Assembly (NCBI GenBank): GCA_005281725.1
Contig: SSBO01000012.1
Location: 2,462,194 to 2,526,193 of the forward strand
Direction of reading: 5' to 3'
From: Wuchereria bancrofti
Taxonomy: Eukaryota > Nematoda > Chromadorea > Rhabditida > Onchocercidae
Length of the DNA stretch: 64,000 nt
Position numbers and translations under genes: made by a program. The notes under the pieces are model-generated. The model was not told the origin of the DNA. It worked only from the letters and a program-made list of their open reading frames with translations, and searched no databases. Below are positions 52,701 to 64,000 of this stretch, in pieces. Position 1 is the first letter of the stretch, and every line of letters begins with the position of its first letter.

Positions 52701-52838
52701 GGTAGTATGAATCTATTGACAAACAACATAATAGGATTCAGTCCGCTCACAAATCCAATATCATGGAGCCAAAACCAGTGCTTGCCACAGTTCTGCGGAC
52801 ATCCGTTGCTTTTTAGTCAATATTCATATAAATGGTAG
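49725..52838 (+). CDS. TIA-1/TIAR-like RNA-binding protein; RRM2 and RRM3 seen, N-terminus uncertain
   Basis: Well-supported exons: 50404-50458, 50548-50635, 50895-50970, 51271-51466, 52191-52384, 52677-52838. An upstream open segment 49725-50021 joins in phase but has no clear start. The second RRM begins at YHVFVGDLS with RNP1 KSKGYGFVSF; it is followed by NGQMIGRRQIRTNWA, the hallmark of TIA-type RRM2. The third RRM has SVYVGGIS and QGYAFVRYLN. The C-terminal tail (WSQNQCLPQFC, YSYKW) recalls the Gln/aromatic prion-like tail of the family but is short. Known family members bind U-rich RNA, regulate splicing and translation, and nucleate stress granules. The proposed N-terminus is Ser/Pro/Leu-rich and is not an RRM. 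An alternative 3' end keeps reading past 52384 to a stop at 52397-52399. Nematodes have several TIAR paralogues, so I give no symbol. Confidence 0.8.
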
Positions 52839-52914
52839 AAAGGAAAAGTGTATTAAAGCATTTCACATAAAAATTACTAAACACATTGTAAGGTTAATTT
52901 TTCCTTTCTATTCC

Positions 52915-52920
52915 AATAAA
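52915..52920 (+). terminator. Putative polyadenylation signal of the TIAR-like gene
   Basis: AATAAA 77 bases after the stop codon, supporting 52677-52838 as the last exon. Confidence 0.65.
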
Positions 52921-54847
52921 ACAAATTGTTTTTCCAAAAAATAACCGACCAGGCTTAGTAATTTCATTTCATGCCTACTGCTTGTGAGCTCTCAGATAAA
53001 AGCTTTCTCGATATAAAAATATAAAATTCTCTCAGTTAATGAAAAACTTCTAGAGTTCAGAAAGAGAAGGTAAATAATCCGATTATGTTTGTCACTAACT
53101 ACGCTATTTATTAGTGAAGAGAAATGTTACTGCTTAGTGAAATATGTATGTGCATTACATTCCACTTCATATCAAACAATTTGTTGTGACAATGCTAATT
53201 GGTGATTTAACTGCTAATTATTATTTAACTTTTGTTTGTTTGAATAAGAATATTTACCAACATCTTTTTTTTTCAAAAAAGTTTTATTTTGGGAAAAAAC
53301 ATCAATATATGTTTTATAATATGGGTTGAGACATGACATTTATTGATATTAAACATATTAACAACTTTAAGTTTTTGCTTCCACAAAACTAAATCTTAAT
53401 TTCGATGCAAAATGGTAGATAGTTCAATAATGTTAACAGCATAAATGTGTTCGATACTTTTAAATATACCAGGATCATGCCGTAATATATTAGTCTTCCA
53501 AGAGATAGATTAAAGTACCGAGAACCTTACACAGATCTAATGGAAATACTTGAGTCTATATTTGTTACACAAATACCAAGTTACACGAGATCGTTGCAAA
53601 GATAATGCAGGGATGATGAAATGGCTAGATCGACGCCTATCCTTTGTGGTACTTCTTTTCGCTCATTTAGAAATGCCTAATTGCTACCTGTTCTACTTAT
53701 ATTTCATCAGTTCACTCTTAATCTAGGACAAAGTCAGACCAGTGAGACTAAGCAATAAGTTTTCGAGCAATAGTGAATAAATTGAAAAGGATTTGACGAT
53801 TATTATCTTGATATCCATTCGGGACGACATCTGCATCAGACGTGCAGGTAGACTAACGGTTTGACGCATTCGTTTACCAAGTAATTTTGATTCTCGATCT
53901 CAATCGCTTGGTAGTTCTATTCCAAACAGTTTTTTGAATCTTATTACCTCAATTACTGTTTATAAGAGGAAATATTTTTATCCGTATCCTTTTTTTTCTG
54001 GGATTTCTTACACATACGATTTGGAATGTGAAGAATGCCTACTGAGTGAAGCTTGCGAATGATTTCAAGTCTTTTAGCTTGCTATCACGAAAATAGAAAA
54101 TGGTCGAATAAAGTTACAAGCAAATTGTTTCTTTCCTTCTTTAATTTTTGAAGCAGAATGCAAAGTTACAAAAGCAAAATGGGAGATGGGAGTTTTGAAA
54201 CCCGAAAATATTCCTCAAGCGATGCATTTAAAACAATATTCAGTACTTTTCGAAATAAATTAGATTGATACTTTATCAAACTTTAATATGAAGTAGATCT
54301 GCCAAATACTGCTATTTTCGAAACATAATTGGAGCTAAAACTAGAAAGCCGAACGATTTCAGCTGCAATCTGTCTTATTGAAAATATGAAAAAGATCGAG
54401 ATTATTCTAAAAATATGATGGATTAATCAAAATGTCTTTGTATAACAGAAATATTTCGAACTTGTTAAAGTAATAAGTTGTTCAAATCCTATAATTGCGA
54501 CACTTATAATGTTTTTGTAATTTTCCCACCCAACTATGGCAATAATCTATATTATTTAGAATATTGTAAACATCCTCCAATTTGATTTCTGATATCTTAC
54601 AAATCATTCTATTTGATAATGAAACTTAATTGCAACTGTAAATAATCTCATTATATAAGAACTTTTAGGACAACAGTCATAACAGTACTTTTTCTGTTAT
54701 CTCAACTCTGAATGCTTATATCAAATTCTTACTCCACAGTTATTCCTCCAGGAATTGCAGAGAAATTCATCCTGTGAATCAACTGAAGTCTTAATATTCT
54801 CGAAAACTGTACTGTAACATTGAAATAAATATTTGTTTGACCACTAA

Positions 54848-55006
54848 TCTGTGTCTATTCAAAGAAGGAATGAAGGGAAGACTTCACCATCAATTCAAAG
54901 TCCCTCACCGAACAATTCATTTCATTATAAACAAAAGCAAAAAGAAATTTTCACTACAATCCAGCCGGATCCGAATCAACCATCTAAAGGTAGAGAGAAA
55001 TGGTAA
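54848..55006 (+). other. Possible orphan terminal exon
   Basis: A 52-codon open frame ending in a stop, probably entered through an acceptor near 54863. The product is Ser/Pro/Gln/Asn-rich (SPSIQSPSPNN, IQPDPNQPSK) and ends in KW. The composition is unlike random AT-rich frames, but I found no partner exon. It could be an alternative 3' exon of the TIAR-like gene 2 kb upstream (whose usual product also ends in KW) or chance. Confidence 0.25.
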
Positions 55007-56213
55007 GGAAGTATAATGTAAAGAATTACCTCAATAGTTATTTCTCTTTCTCCTTCTTTCATCAGAAGGACTTCTATCAATTCAATGGGATTTAATCTAT
55101 TTTTGATTTGAAGTACTTAAAAGATAATGGATGGAAAGTAGATTCTCAATTTTTATCTTAGTGTTGATACAGTTTCCGGTACGTCGTAATTCACATTAAT
55201 TCTTTGTCTTTAGTACTTTCCTCGAACTCTATTTTTGTCTAGCTAATTATTCTCCTTGTTAATTTAACCCTTCCTTTTTTGGTTGGTATAGTATTGAAAT
55301 GATCGCTCCCCAATTTTATGCCAGTTTTTGTATTTCGGCATTAATTCTTTCAGTCTCAAATCCACTTATTGCTCTTGCTTTAAACTTAGTTTTTCTACTC
55401 AAATTCTTTTGATTTGCATGGAGAGATTAATAGTTTCTTGTTCTTTTTGTGGTTATGATGCCATCTCTTTGTAACAGCAATTTTACAGCTAAAGCTGCAG
55501 TCATCCCATAACGTGACTGTTCCATCCCCTTTATTAAATAAACGTGGTTTGAAGCTCACTTACAATAATGCTTGTCCCATGATTTTAAGCATTGAAAACC
55601 CCAATTTTTGACCGCTTCCCTTTTGTTCCATAGAACTATAGCATTAGTGAGCATGCATTATACGCCCTGAATAGCGCAATGCTCAACATTGTCGAGACCC
55701 GATAATAAATAAAGGGATATTCCTCATTTATGAATACAAAATTCACTGTCGATTGACATTATCTTAAAATAATTCCACTGACTTCATTCATCTCTCTTTG
55801 ATGAACCGGTAATCTATATAATTAACTATGCTCCTCATAACTAATTCACAAAATTCTTCGTTGTAATATTGTCATATGATAATAATGTTTAAAATTGCAT
55901 TGCAAATCAATTAGCAATTTGTTACTCAAAGTTTACTGTAACCAACTTAGTGAAAAACACATGAAATGTAAGTGGAATGATCAGAAATATGTTGGGGAAG
56001 AAAACATATCATAAGAAATGACCGCAAAATTTCCAAAATAAACAAAACATATCAAAAAAAAAGGAATCAAACAAGTCCGTATCATCTTTTACCCGTCAAT
56101 CCAGTAGCGAAGGCAGCCTAATGAAATAATACCCACTTTTGGTGAAAAAGAACCACGGAATAATTTCTCCACAAAGCGTATCAAAACTTAAGTACCAGTA
56201 GCAAAGACAAATA

Positions 56214-59200
56214 TTATAAAGGCAAAATAGAGCATAGAGGTATTGTAGTAAGTTTGTTCTGGGTCAACAAAATAATCCCGTACTCCTAAGACACATATTC
56301 AAACCTCTCAACAGTGCCAAAAATAAGACAGTGAACAACAAGAAAATTAAATGTCAGCAATTCGTCATCACTAGGAATAGACTCAAATATTTTCCAATAT
56401 GCCACTTACAAGACTATCCGTATCAGCACTATCACTAATCATCAGATTCTCAAAATCCTCGCCTTCATTATCATTGGCCAGAACAAATCGTCTGTGTGAC
56501 CTAAATATGAAGTTGCTAAAAAATGCATCAATTATAACTAACTCGTACTCCACGAGTTGGTATTATTATCTTTGAGATCCAACGAATTTTGATATGAAAT
56601 ATGAAAAATGCTGAAGAAAAGAATTACGTGATATCAGCCAGAAAATAATGTCGACTCGAACTAGTAGGCCAAAACAAATGTACCAGGCAAGCGATTGCTG
56701 CAAAATTTGCCGCTGTAGTTATGACTGAAAGTAGAAATAGAGACGACAACATTGAAGTAATTGTAGTTTACAAAGATTTGATAACTGTAAAGAAATTAAA
56801 ATGAAGCTCAGGTAATAGAGGCAGAACAAATAGCAGCTTACCAAGGATCATTTTAAATCTCCACAGAGCAGATACAAAAGAAGCAATAATTCCAAGGCCC
56901 ATAATATAAACAAACCATACAAGAAAACCAGCACCGAAATGAGCCAAGAAGATTGCCTTCTGCTCATCACTCTCCCTGAAATTTAAATCAATGAAAACCA
57001 TGTTGGTATTCGTAACTGCTACTGTGAAGCCATTAAACAAGAACTAACTCATTTATCAAGCGGCGAACTTGTACCAAGAACCAGAGCGCTTGTAATAAAC
57101 GAATCACAATCATTGAGTAGCCTGGCCAAGATTTAAAAATATCGATATCTTGTAGTACATCGTCAACGAAAAACTGCATATTTTTCAACAAATAACATTT
57201 GTAAAAAAAAGTGCAGTTTAGGTAATAGGAGGCCAAGATTTAGATATATTCTTTCTGCTCATCACTCTCCGTACAATTTAGATGCAGGAAATGCGGAGGA
57301 AGTTAGTCTAGAATGAAAAACATCCAAACGTTTTAGGAACGAAAATACGACGAAAACATACAAAATTGATCAAAAAAAGCAGGAAATGAGCAGACGTAAG
57401 AAGTCCCCAAAAAACGACAACTTTTGCATGTAGTAAAATTTCACTGCTGTTGCCGAATGACCAACCACAGCTAAGTAATATGAGCAGTAAGCAAAGAAGG
57501 CACGTCGACATCAAACGAGCAATTTCACCAAGGAAACGAGCAAAGAAAACTCCCTGAAAACAAAACATTACTGGTTCCTTAAAGTTAAAAATGTTGTTTG
57601 AGAAATCACAACAATAATTCTTGTATTTAAATAAATTTGAAGTTTACCTGGCCATCAAAAGAGAATGTGATGACATTTATGCAGTGTAAAGCTAGACCAA
57701 ATGCTTTCAGTACAATAATACAATTAAGAAGCTGATGGCGCGGAAAAACAGATGCAGAGTTGCATAATATCACAGAACGCCACTGACAAAACCCAACCAC
57801 TATATATAGTATAAACAAAAGCATGTATATTTCAGCAGAATTCTGTAAATGACCATATTAACAAGAAACAAATTGGAAAATGCTATTGAGAAAAAAAGAA
57901 ACTAGAAATCATACGAAATTTCAAACCGTGATGTAATTTTACTTATTTTGTGAAAGAAAATTGCAGCTTACTTGTTCTTCAAAACTGAATTGATGACCGA
58001 ATGGATTCAAATAACGCATAAGAGGGCTTCCGTTTGTGAGCCATAAATCATAACGTACAGTAATTTCCTTAACTGAAGATTTCCACAAACAGTAAGAGTC
58101 CAAATAACAGGCAGCCATTATCACATACCAATATTGAGGAGTTGATGGTTCCTCAATCCTGAGAGTCATTTGAGAACCATTTACTACCTGAAGAGCAATG
58201 TCAATGACGTCAGCTATTTGTCAGATACATTTGTTATGACTGAACTAATTTGCTATATACACCTTACCCGCTATGGTAATGTCAACTTTAGTTTACCTTT
58301 AGCTAAATACATTTCAAATCTAAATTATTCATCGAAAAATTATAATGAACAAAACAAAATATTTGCAAAACGAAGTTTCGGACAATAGTGCCAATACACT
58401 GGGTGCCACATAAAAAAAAACAGTTAGAAAGTAAAATAACACATAACAGCAAACTGGAACCTTCCCAGGCATATCATCCTCAATACAGAGTTTTCCTGTT
58501 GGACACGGAATCCACCTCATTAGGTCACCTTTACCTTTCGGGAAGCATTTCGTTTCAAATGCAAGTGAACTGATATTCTGAAAGTAGAGAAGAGTCGAAG
58601 TTTTTTCACTTAATCCTTTTCGAAATTTTAATTCTGAGCAAAAATGTAAAGCTCACTAACAAAATGCACAACCCTAACAAGTTATAATTGTGTCGAAATA
58701 AATGGTAAGACTATTGTGAAACGGAACAAACATTTCGATGAACCTTTTTAAAATTTTGTGGATGTACGGTAAAGAGCGAAAAGTGTGAAATCCATTGCAA
58801 ACAAAAATGGTTAAGCATCATGTGGTTCAACAAACTCCATGAAGATATCAAAATTTTCCCATCAAATACCTTTAACAAAGTGTCACATGACTGTTTGGGC
58901 GCTGCTTTATTGATAAATTCATTGACAAGTGATCTCGGTATAATCAATAGCACTCCTTGTGCTACAATAAAAATCAAATAGTAAAACAAATCCAATATCT
59001 GGAACGAATTTTAATCGTTCAAAATGGAACAAATGTAAAAAATGGATTACCACCATTAACTATCTTTGATGATACATTGCCGTAAACAAATCCACGACTA
59101 TGCTCCGCATCCAATGGATCGATCTGCTGGAAGCCAAATTTAGCAAGAATAGAGAATCGACTACTGCGTGAACTCCAGGTGCCGACAATTCGTATTGCTT

Positions 59201-59282
59201 GACTTCTTTGTAAGATGGTATAATAAATTAATTCAAATAATAAGATATGGGAAAGACTGTAGACCGATAAATACTGACTCAT
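56214..59282 (-). CDS. GPR180/TMEM145-type seven-helix receptor, about 520 residues
   Basis: Exons (5' to 3'): 59051-59282, 58870-58961, 58461-58577, 57972-58187, 57648-57842, 57362-57553, 57049-57173, 56842-56975, 56628-56724, 56410-56500, 56214-56285; 521 codons in phase. A signal peptide is followed by an ectodomain with paired cysteines and the family segment VRYDLWLTNG plus NPFGHQFSFEE. Seven membrane helices then run from IYMLLFILYIVVGF (57648-57842 exon) to the AANFAAIACLVHLF helix (56628-56724 exon). The TM4-TM6 part (WPGYSMIVIRLLQALWFL, FGAGFLVWFVYIMGLGII) resembles GPR180 more than TMEM145. The tail is acidic (NEGEDFEN). The family is a GPCR-like group (intimal-thickness-related receptor) with poorly known ligands. 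The short last exon is the least certain part. Confidence 0.75.
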
Positions 59283-60703
59283 TCTCGATCATCTTGTCTT
59301 TAAGTGATAGTCTGCACGACGAACTGAATCCAGACTATAATTCATTTGTATCCTGCAAAACTTTACACCTAAAATTAAGTCTAACCATCGTGCACGTTAC
59401 CAACGCAGTTCCTGTTATCAAAATGATTGATGCTATCTCATTAAACTTATTATTGTCAATGGTATCTCTTTCTCTGATCAATAAACTAGAATAGTCTTAA
59501 ATTTTGTCAGTTAAGCAGTCCTTTTCTGTCTTTAAGTCACCGTATAATGTCCGACTACCATATCTAATAACATCTACATCCTCTAAATCCGCAAATCTTA
59601 GATTGCTTAACAAAAACCCCTCCACCTGCAAAATATTTCACTGAAAAGTTTAGTCAGCCGCAAAATACCAGTCAGATGAATGAAGGTGCAGAAATGAATG
59701 AGTGGGTAACATTTCGATGAAGCAAGAACAAATCTTTTATGTACTGTCCGTTTGTGAATTGTTTGCTTATTCTTGTCCCATTTCCCGAACTGGATGAATT
59801 TTTGCAATGAAGTTTTTTTTTTTCGAATCCTTTTTTTCCTGCTATCAGCGAACCATAAAATTTAGTGGTTGGGATTAAGTTAGCTAACACTTACCGTGAC
59901 CTTAGTAAAGACGTATATTTTTCACGAGGGAAAACAATCCATAACTTTTACCGAAATAAAAATAACTCTTCGGTTCTTGAAATATTTGTCTGAAGGGATT
60001 TCGAAGTTTCACTCTGTCGAAGTCCAGAATGATTTAATTTAAGTTCACATGGTCGAAACAAGAAAACTTTCTTGTGGGATTTGTATAATACATGTAGTAG
60101 GACCTGTCTTAAATATGATGCTATCATCTTTCAACGAATTATAAAGCTGTCGGTGGTTTTAATCATCTGATTTATCATCATATGGAATTCTGTTTTTGTT
60201 GTCATTTAGGAGAGACATTTATATTTCAACAATTGCCCTCTGTGAATGTGCTTCAGATTTTTTATGAAATGTTTTTGCTAAAATGCATCAAGTAAGCTTG
60301 ATGAATTAACATCATGTTTTCTATTAATCTTTTTATTAGATAAACTGATGAGATCAATAATAGCTCCTGCACAAGAAGTTCAAATTTATGGTCGTTAAAA
60401 CAACGGGAATAATATTAAGTGATTTAACTGTAATCTTTTACTGGAAATTTTTGATTTTTCGTAAAGAGATGGTTTTTTTTCGCTCGGGCTTACCAGTGAT
60501 TATACTGTCATGAGCAAATTTGTTTTATCAGACTAATAATGCGGATGTGTAGTATATTTTCTTTCCTTTAACCTCAACATTTTTTGGTGTGCTTTTGCTA
60601 CGTAGTAGTAAATTTGTTTTGTTATTCATTTTTTTAGTTATGAAGAATGACCGTAATTAAAATCCTGAAAAGTACCAGAGGATTTACGGTTTCCTACTGT
60701 ATA
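59283..60703. other. Intergenic region between the CAP and GPR180-like genes
   Basis: The upstream flank of the GPR180-like gene and 3' flank of the CAP gene, both on the minus strand. Open frames at 59607-59890 are unsupported. The 1.4 kb gap gives no clear sign of an operon. Confidence 0.45.
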
Positions 60704-63399
60704 TTACTGTATGGGTGGCAAAACATTGTCGTCATAATTTCTCTTATCAAGTACATTTCCGGGTGGGTCATACTTAACAACGACATAAATGAGTGTAGAT
60801 GGGAAATCAGGCTGACATTTGTTAACACGGCGTCCATTGAAGTTTCGCATTGCTACGCCAACACCCACTTGTGTTGTGGACTTCCATACAAGTTGAGTAA
60901 AGTGTCCAGTGCGGTGGTAATCCAAGTGATGATGCCTGGAAGTAATTGTTAGCTGTGGAGTTCCGACGAAACAAAAAAGGGAATAAGGGCAAACTGTTCA
61001 TAGCTAAAACTGTAAAAGCGAAACTTCTATCCCCACCATTTTATCTTTTTCTCCAATAACTTTTGCATTAGCAACTTATTGCGGCTAGCTTGAACAGCAT
61101 GACATTGCACGGCTGGACATACTAGGCCTGTCAACTTGATTTCTGGACTGTTCATAACTGTAGAACTGTATGCAAATTTGCTGAAGAAACGAAGCGTGCT
61201 TTCCTTTAATATGACCTTTAAGTATTACATATTAGTTGACAGTTTGTCATCTAGTTCCACTCCCAACCATTGTACATATCGTCGGTACAAATTACAGATG
61301 GCATATTCCAATTTGTCAGATGAAAGTGCAAGGACTACCGTTACAACATCGAATATCTTGAACAAATGTCTTGAACGTTTTGGAAAATTTTCCTTAGCCA
61401 CGTTCAGGTAGGGAAAAGCGTAGGGTTAACAAAAGCTAAACTAGAGATAATAAGATTGGATTGCTTCACTTTTCTGACTGGAAATAACTTTAGCAAACAG
61501 AATCGAAAGAATAAAAATTTAACGCTGAGTTCTTCGCAACAGACGTTGCTTGATATCTTCGCAATATTCAAGGTTAGTTGTAATATCCGGTGCAAATTTT
61601 GAGTGAGAAATCATGTTGAAAAATGCAGCTACTTTTGATACCAACTTTTATTTCCGGAAACCGGATTCGGAAGGACGTTTTTCATCAGCGACGACGACTA
61701 TATTCTGTATTCCCTATCAGCCGCAACCATATTACTCTGTGTTTAAAGTCTCTCTCCCTCTGTCACTGTCTATCTATATATATCCTTTAAATTTGAAATG
61801 TCCAATACGTCGTTATGGCAATACATTGTAGATACCTTTACAGAGGACCACCTGGATTTGGTTCATGATGAGCCATAAGCAATAGTAACATAAATCTGAA
61901 AGGGCCATTCGTACAGTGAGTGCAGTATTGCTAGTCCGGGAATTAAATTGACAGACCATGCATGTCCTAGAAGATTCAAACAAAATGAACCAATCCGAAC
62001 CATTCAGTAATGTAAGAGATGTAAGATTAAATGAGCCTTTTTCGAAAAGCCGAATCTAGAAATCCCAGTTTGCAGTTAGTTGTATTATAAAAAGAGCAGT
62101 GCACTAGAGGATGATCGGACAGTTTTGCACCTTTCTTCTCAAAGTAGTTTTTTGATAACTGACGTTTTATAATTATATCCATGTGCTTCAAGATAGAAGC
62201 TCTGTACAGTCATTAGTGCCATTGTTTCTTCGTCTGGCAATAAATTTGTCGCGTAGTAGAATAAGTTTTCTCCAAACCTATTAATAATTAAAATTACCAA
62301 CAACATTATATCCAACATTTACTTTATGTTGACATTTTCAGAAGTGAGTTCCACAGTGTTATTCCAAGTAGGAGGCAAGAATAAGTTTTGCGTTCAAATA
62401 ACCTTTTTGATGGGTCGTGTATCAAGCAATCCGCTTTGCTAGCTAAACGTTCTGCCCATATTTCAGCTATCCGTTCAAGTTCACTGTTGGCTTCAAGTAA
62501 ACCGACACCATGTTTGTGACGGTAAATATTGTGTCCACTAACGAGCTGCAAAGAGTAAAAACAAGTATGTCAGTTAGGATTTCACAGCACTTAATCAGAA
62601 TTTACAAAGATAATAATAAAATAATCTTGTTCAATTGGTAACGATGGTATTCGGGGAAGGGAAGAAAAAATGAAGTGATAATACTTGCAAGAGAACTTTA
62701 AAGACTAATAATTAAAAAGGAAGTCTTGTGCTACCCACTCTTTGCAATGCAAACTTAAAATTAGCAAATGAAACGGACAATAACAACGGGACACGTAAAC
62801 TCACTGCATTTTTCAGGGCAGGCATGTATAGGTATTTCCTGTATTTTATTATAATCGTATTACCATTACATAGCACTCATGCACGCATACATACACGTAC
62901 ACAGACAGACACACACTCACAAACATAAGTATGAATAGAAATGGGGAAGTAGTAATATGCCCATACCATAATACAGCGACTGTTTGTACTAATAATCTTT
63001 TGAATTGAAACGCGTCATTTCCGATTTATCATGATGCACTTTGCAAACTGCTTGATTTTTAGACTTCTTTTTTTTGAAAGAAAAAGATGATGCACCACCG
63101 TTACCGTCGTTTTACAACACTCACTCCTATTACTTCTAGCAAAAGTCTAGGACATAACATCATGATTCCTTTTGCGCATCAAGGAATTTGAAAAAGCTGA
63201 AAAATAAGTATTGATGTAGACGTATAATAATGGTGTTTGGGTAAAAACTTGGTATTTGAAGCAAATAATGCTATTATTTTTAATTGCCGTTAAAATAAGA
63301 AAGTCTTACAACATCCTTGTAAATAGCAATATTGAACTGAGCAGGTAATAAATGATGTTTTTTGGCGCTTTGTAATAAGCGTTCCTCGATCTTTGCAAT
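60704..63399 (-). CDS. CAP-domain protein of GAPR-1/GLIPR2 type, N-terminus incomplete
   Basis: Exons (5' to 3'): 63310-63399, 62403-62545, 62164-62277, 60704-60935, all in phase. The CAP fold shows GHNIYRHKHGVGLL, LASKADCLIHDPSKR, FGENLFYY and HRTGHFTQLVWKST, with the usual His and Glu residues of the CAP pocket, and ends NVLPP like GAPR-1. No signal peptide is seen and Cys residues are few, which points to the intracellular, membrane-associated subgroup rather than secreted venom-allergen-like proteins. The 63310-63399 exon adds a helical extension (IAKIEERLLQSAKKHH) that human GAPR-1 lacks. A Lys/Glu-rich open segment near 63692-63765 could be a further upstream exon in phase, so the gene may start there or beyond the window. 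Molecular function of this subgroup is unsettled; lipid or membrane binding is the usual proposal. Confidence 0.85.
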
Positions 63400-64000
63400 C
63401 TAAATTAAGGTTCGCTTAGAAACGATGTGAAGAATGGCCAATTATTCATCATCTTGCATTTAAATGACCATATACAGAGTGCAAGTGCAAAACTTGTTTA
63501 ATTACACGTGACGAACATGACGCTATAGATTGATGATGATCAGAAAGGGAATTTTTCAGCTTTCTCAAACTAAAGTTTTAGTCTCTTGTCATTATTGATC
63601 AAAATCCGCTAAAACAATGTATTAAATATTACATTAGAAAGTCTTGTTTGATTCAGAAGAATAATTATGGTTTCCTTTCTTCTAATTTGACTTGACGACC
63701 TTTCTGTTCCTTCTTTTCTTCCTTTTCGTTTTTTGGAAGCCGAAATTCAACGCAGTGATTTTCTTTTTTTTTTTTTTTTGCAAAGAAATCTTTTGTAGTA
63801 TGTACCTACTTATCCAGTTTGTTTATTTCCTCAACTTTTACGATAGTATTAGGACTACTAAGCTTTTTCATTAGGCATGAAGTTTCTTGAAAAATTTTAA
63901 ACATGAAACCGGAATATTCTAAGCATAAAACCTGGTTAGACTCTAAAGATCCGCCATTTTATGTCATCATTCATATCATGTTGTTCAAAATGTTAAAAAA
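63400..64000. other. Window edge, possible 5' part of the CAP gene
   Basis: Apart from the Lys/Glu-rich minus-strand segment near 63692-63765 (donor CAA|GTCAAA at 63691) and a poly-T run near 63764-63780, nothing can be supported. The start codon of the CAP gene was not found here. Confidence 0.3.

Larger units (their letters stand above)
52839..56213. other. Convergent intergenic region, TIAR-like and GPR180-like 3' ends
   Basis: Over three kilobases without a clear gene. It contains the TIAR polyadenylation signal and one open segment with coding-like composition (54848-55006), listed separately. Confidence 0.45.

Overview
The window looks like nuclear DNA of a nematode, most likely a clade III (spirurid or filarial-type) worm. 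The base composition is AT-rich and T-run-rich. Genes are split into many exons of 40-230 bases joined by introns of about 50-1200 bases. Introns have GT...TTTCAG borders, several start codons sit just behind an unpaired splice acceptor (typical of spliced-leader trans-splicing), and the proteins have nematode-type domain versions such as a TWK potassium channel. I see no operon, no plasmid or phage genes, no CRISPR, and no tRNA or rRNA gene that I can support. Gene models were rebuilt by hand from the sequence by matching splice phases; coordinates are therefore predictions, and no alignment or search was run.

Layout. 328-2187 (-): an unrecognised, probably intracellular protein. 5525-10469 (+): an unrecognised single-pass membrane protein with a signal peptide. 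14575-21025 (+): MIOS, a GATOR2 subunit of the amino-acid/TORC1 pathway. 22690-26168 (-): a two-pore-domain potassium channel (TWK). 28829-30462 (+): a small secreted protein with LRR-cap-like cysteine motifs. 31647-37163 (-): MTMR9, a catalytically dead myotubularin. 38433-44868 (+): O-GlcNAcase (OGA). 49725-52838 (+): a TIA-1/TIAR-like RNA-binding protein in which only RRM2 and RRM3 can be seen. 56214-59282 (-): a GPR180/TMEM145-type seven-helix receptor. 60704-63399 or beyond (-): a CAP-domain protein of the GAPR-1/GLIPR2 type.

Organisation. MTMR9 and OGA are head to head across 1.3 kb; TWK and the LRR-like gene are head to head across 2.7 kb. MIOS/TWK, LRR-like/MTMR9 and TIAR/GPR180 are tail to tail. 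The genes are unrelated in function: nutrient sensing (MIOS), phosphoinositide traffic (MTMR9), nucleocytoplasmic glycosylation (OGA), RNA control (TIAR) and membrane excitability or signalling (TWK, GPR180). Gene-free stretches hold microsatellites, poly-T tracts and one T-rich block that might be a nuclear copy of mitochondrial DNA.

Points most worth checking: a TGA in frame directly behind the strong acceptor of a conserved MIOS exon, two GC-AG introns (MTMR9, OGA), a 34-base microexon in the TWK channel, the missing first RRM of the TIAR-like gene, and the three proteins I cannot assign.
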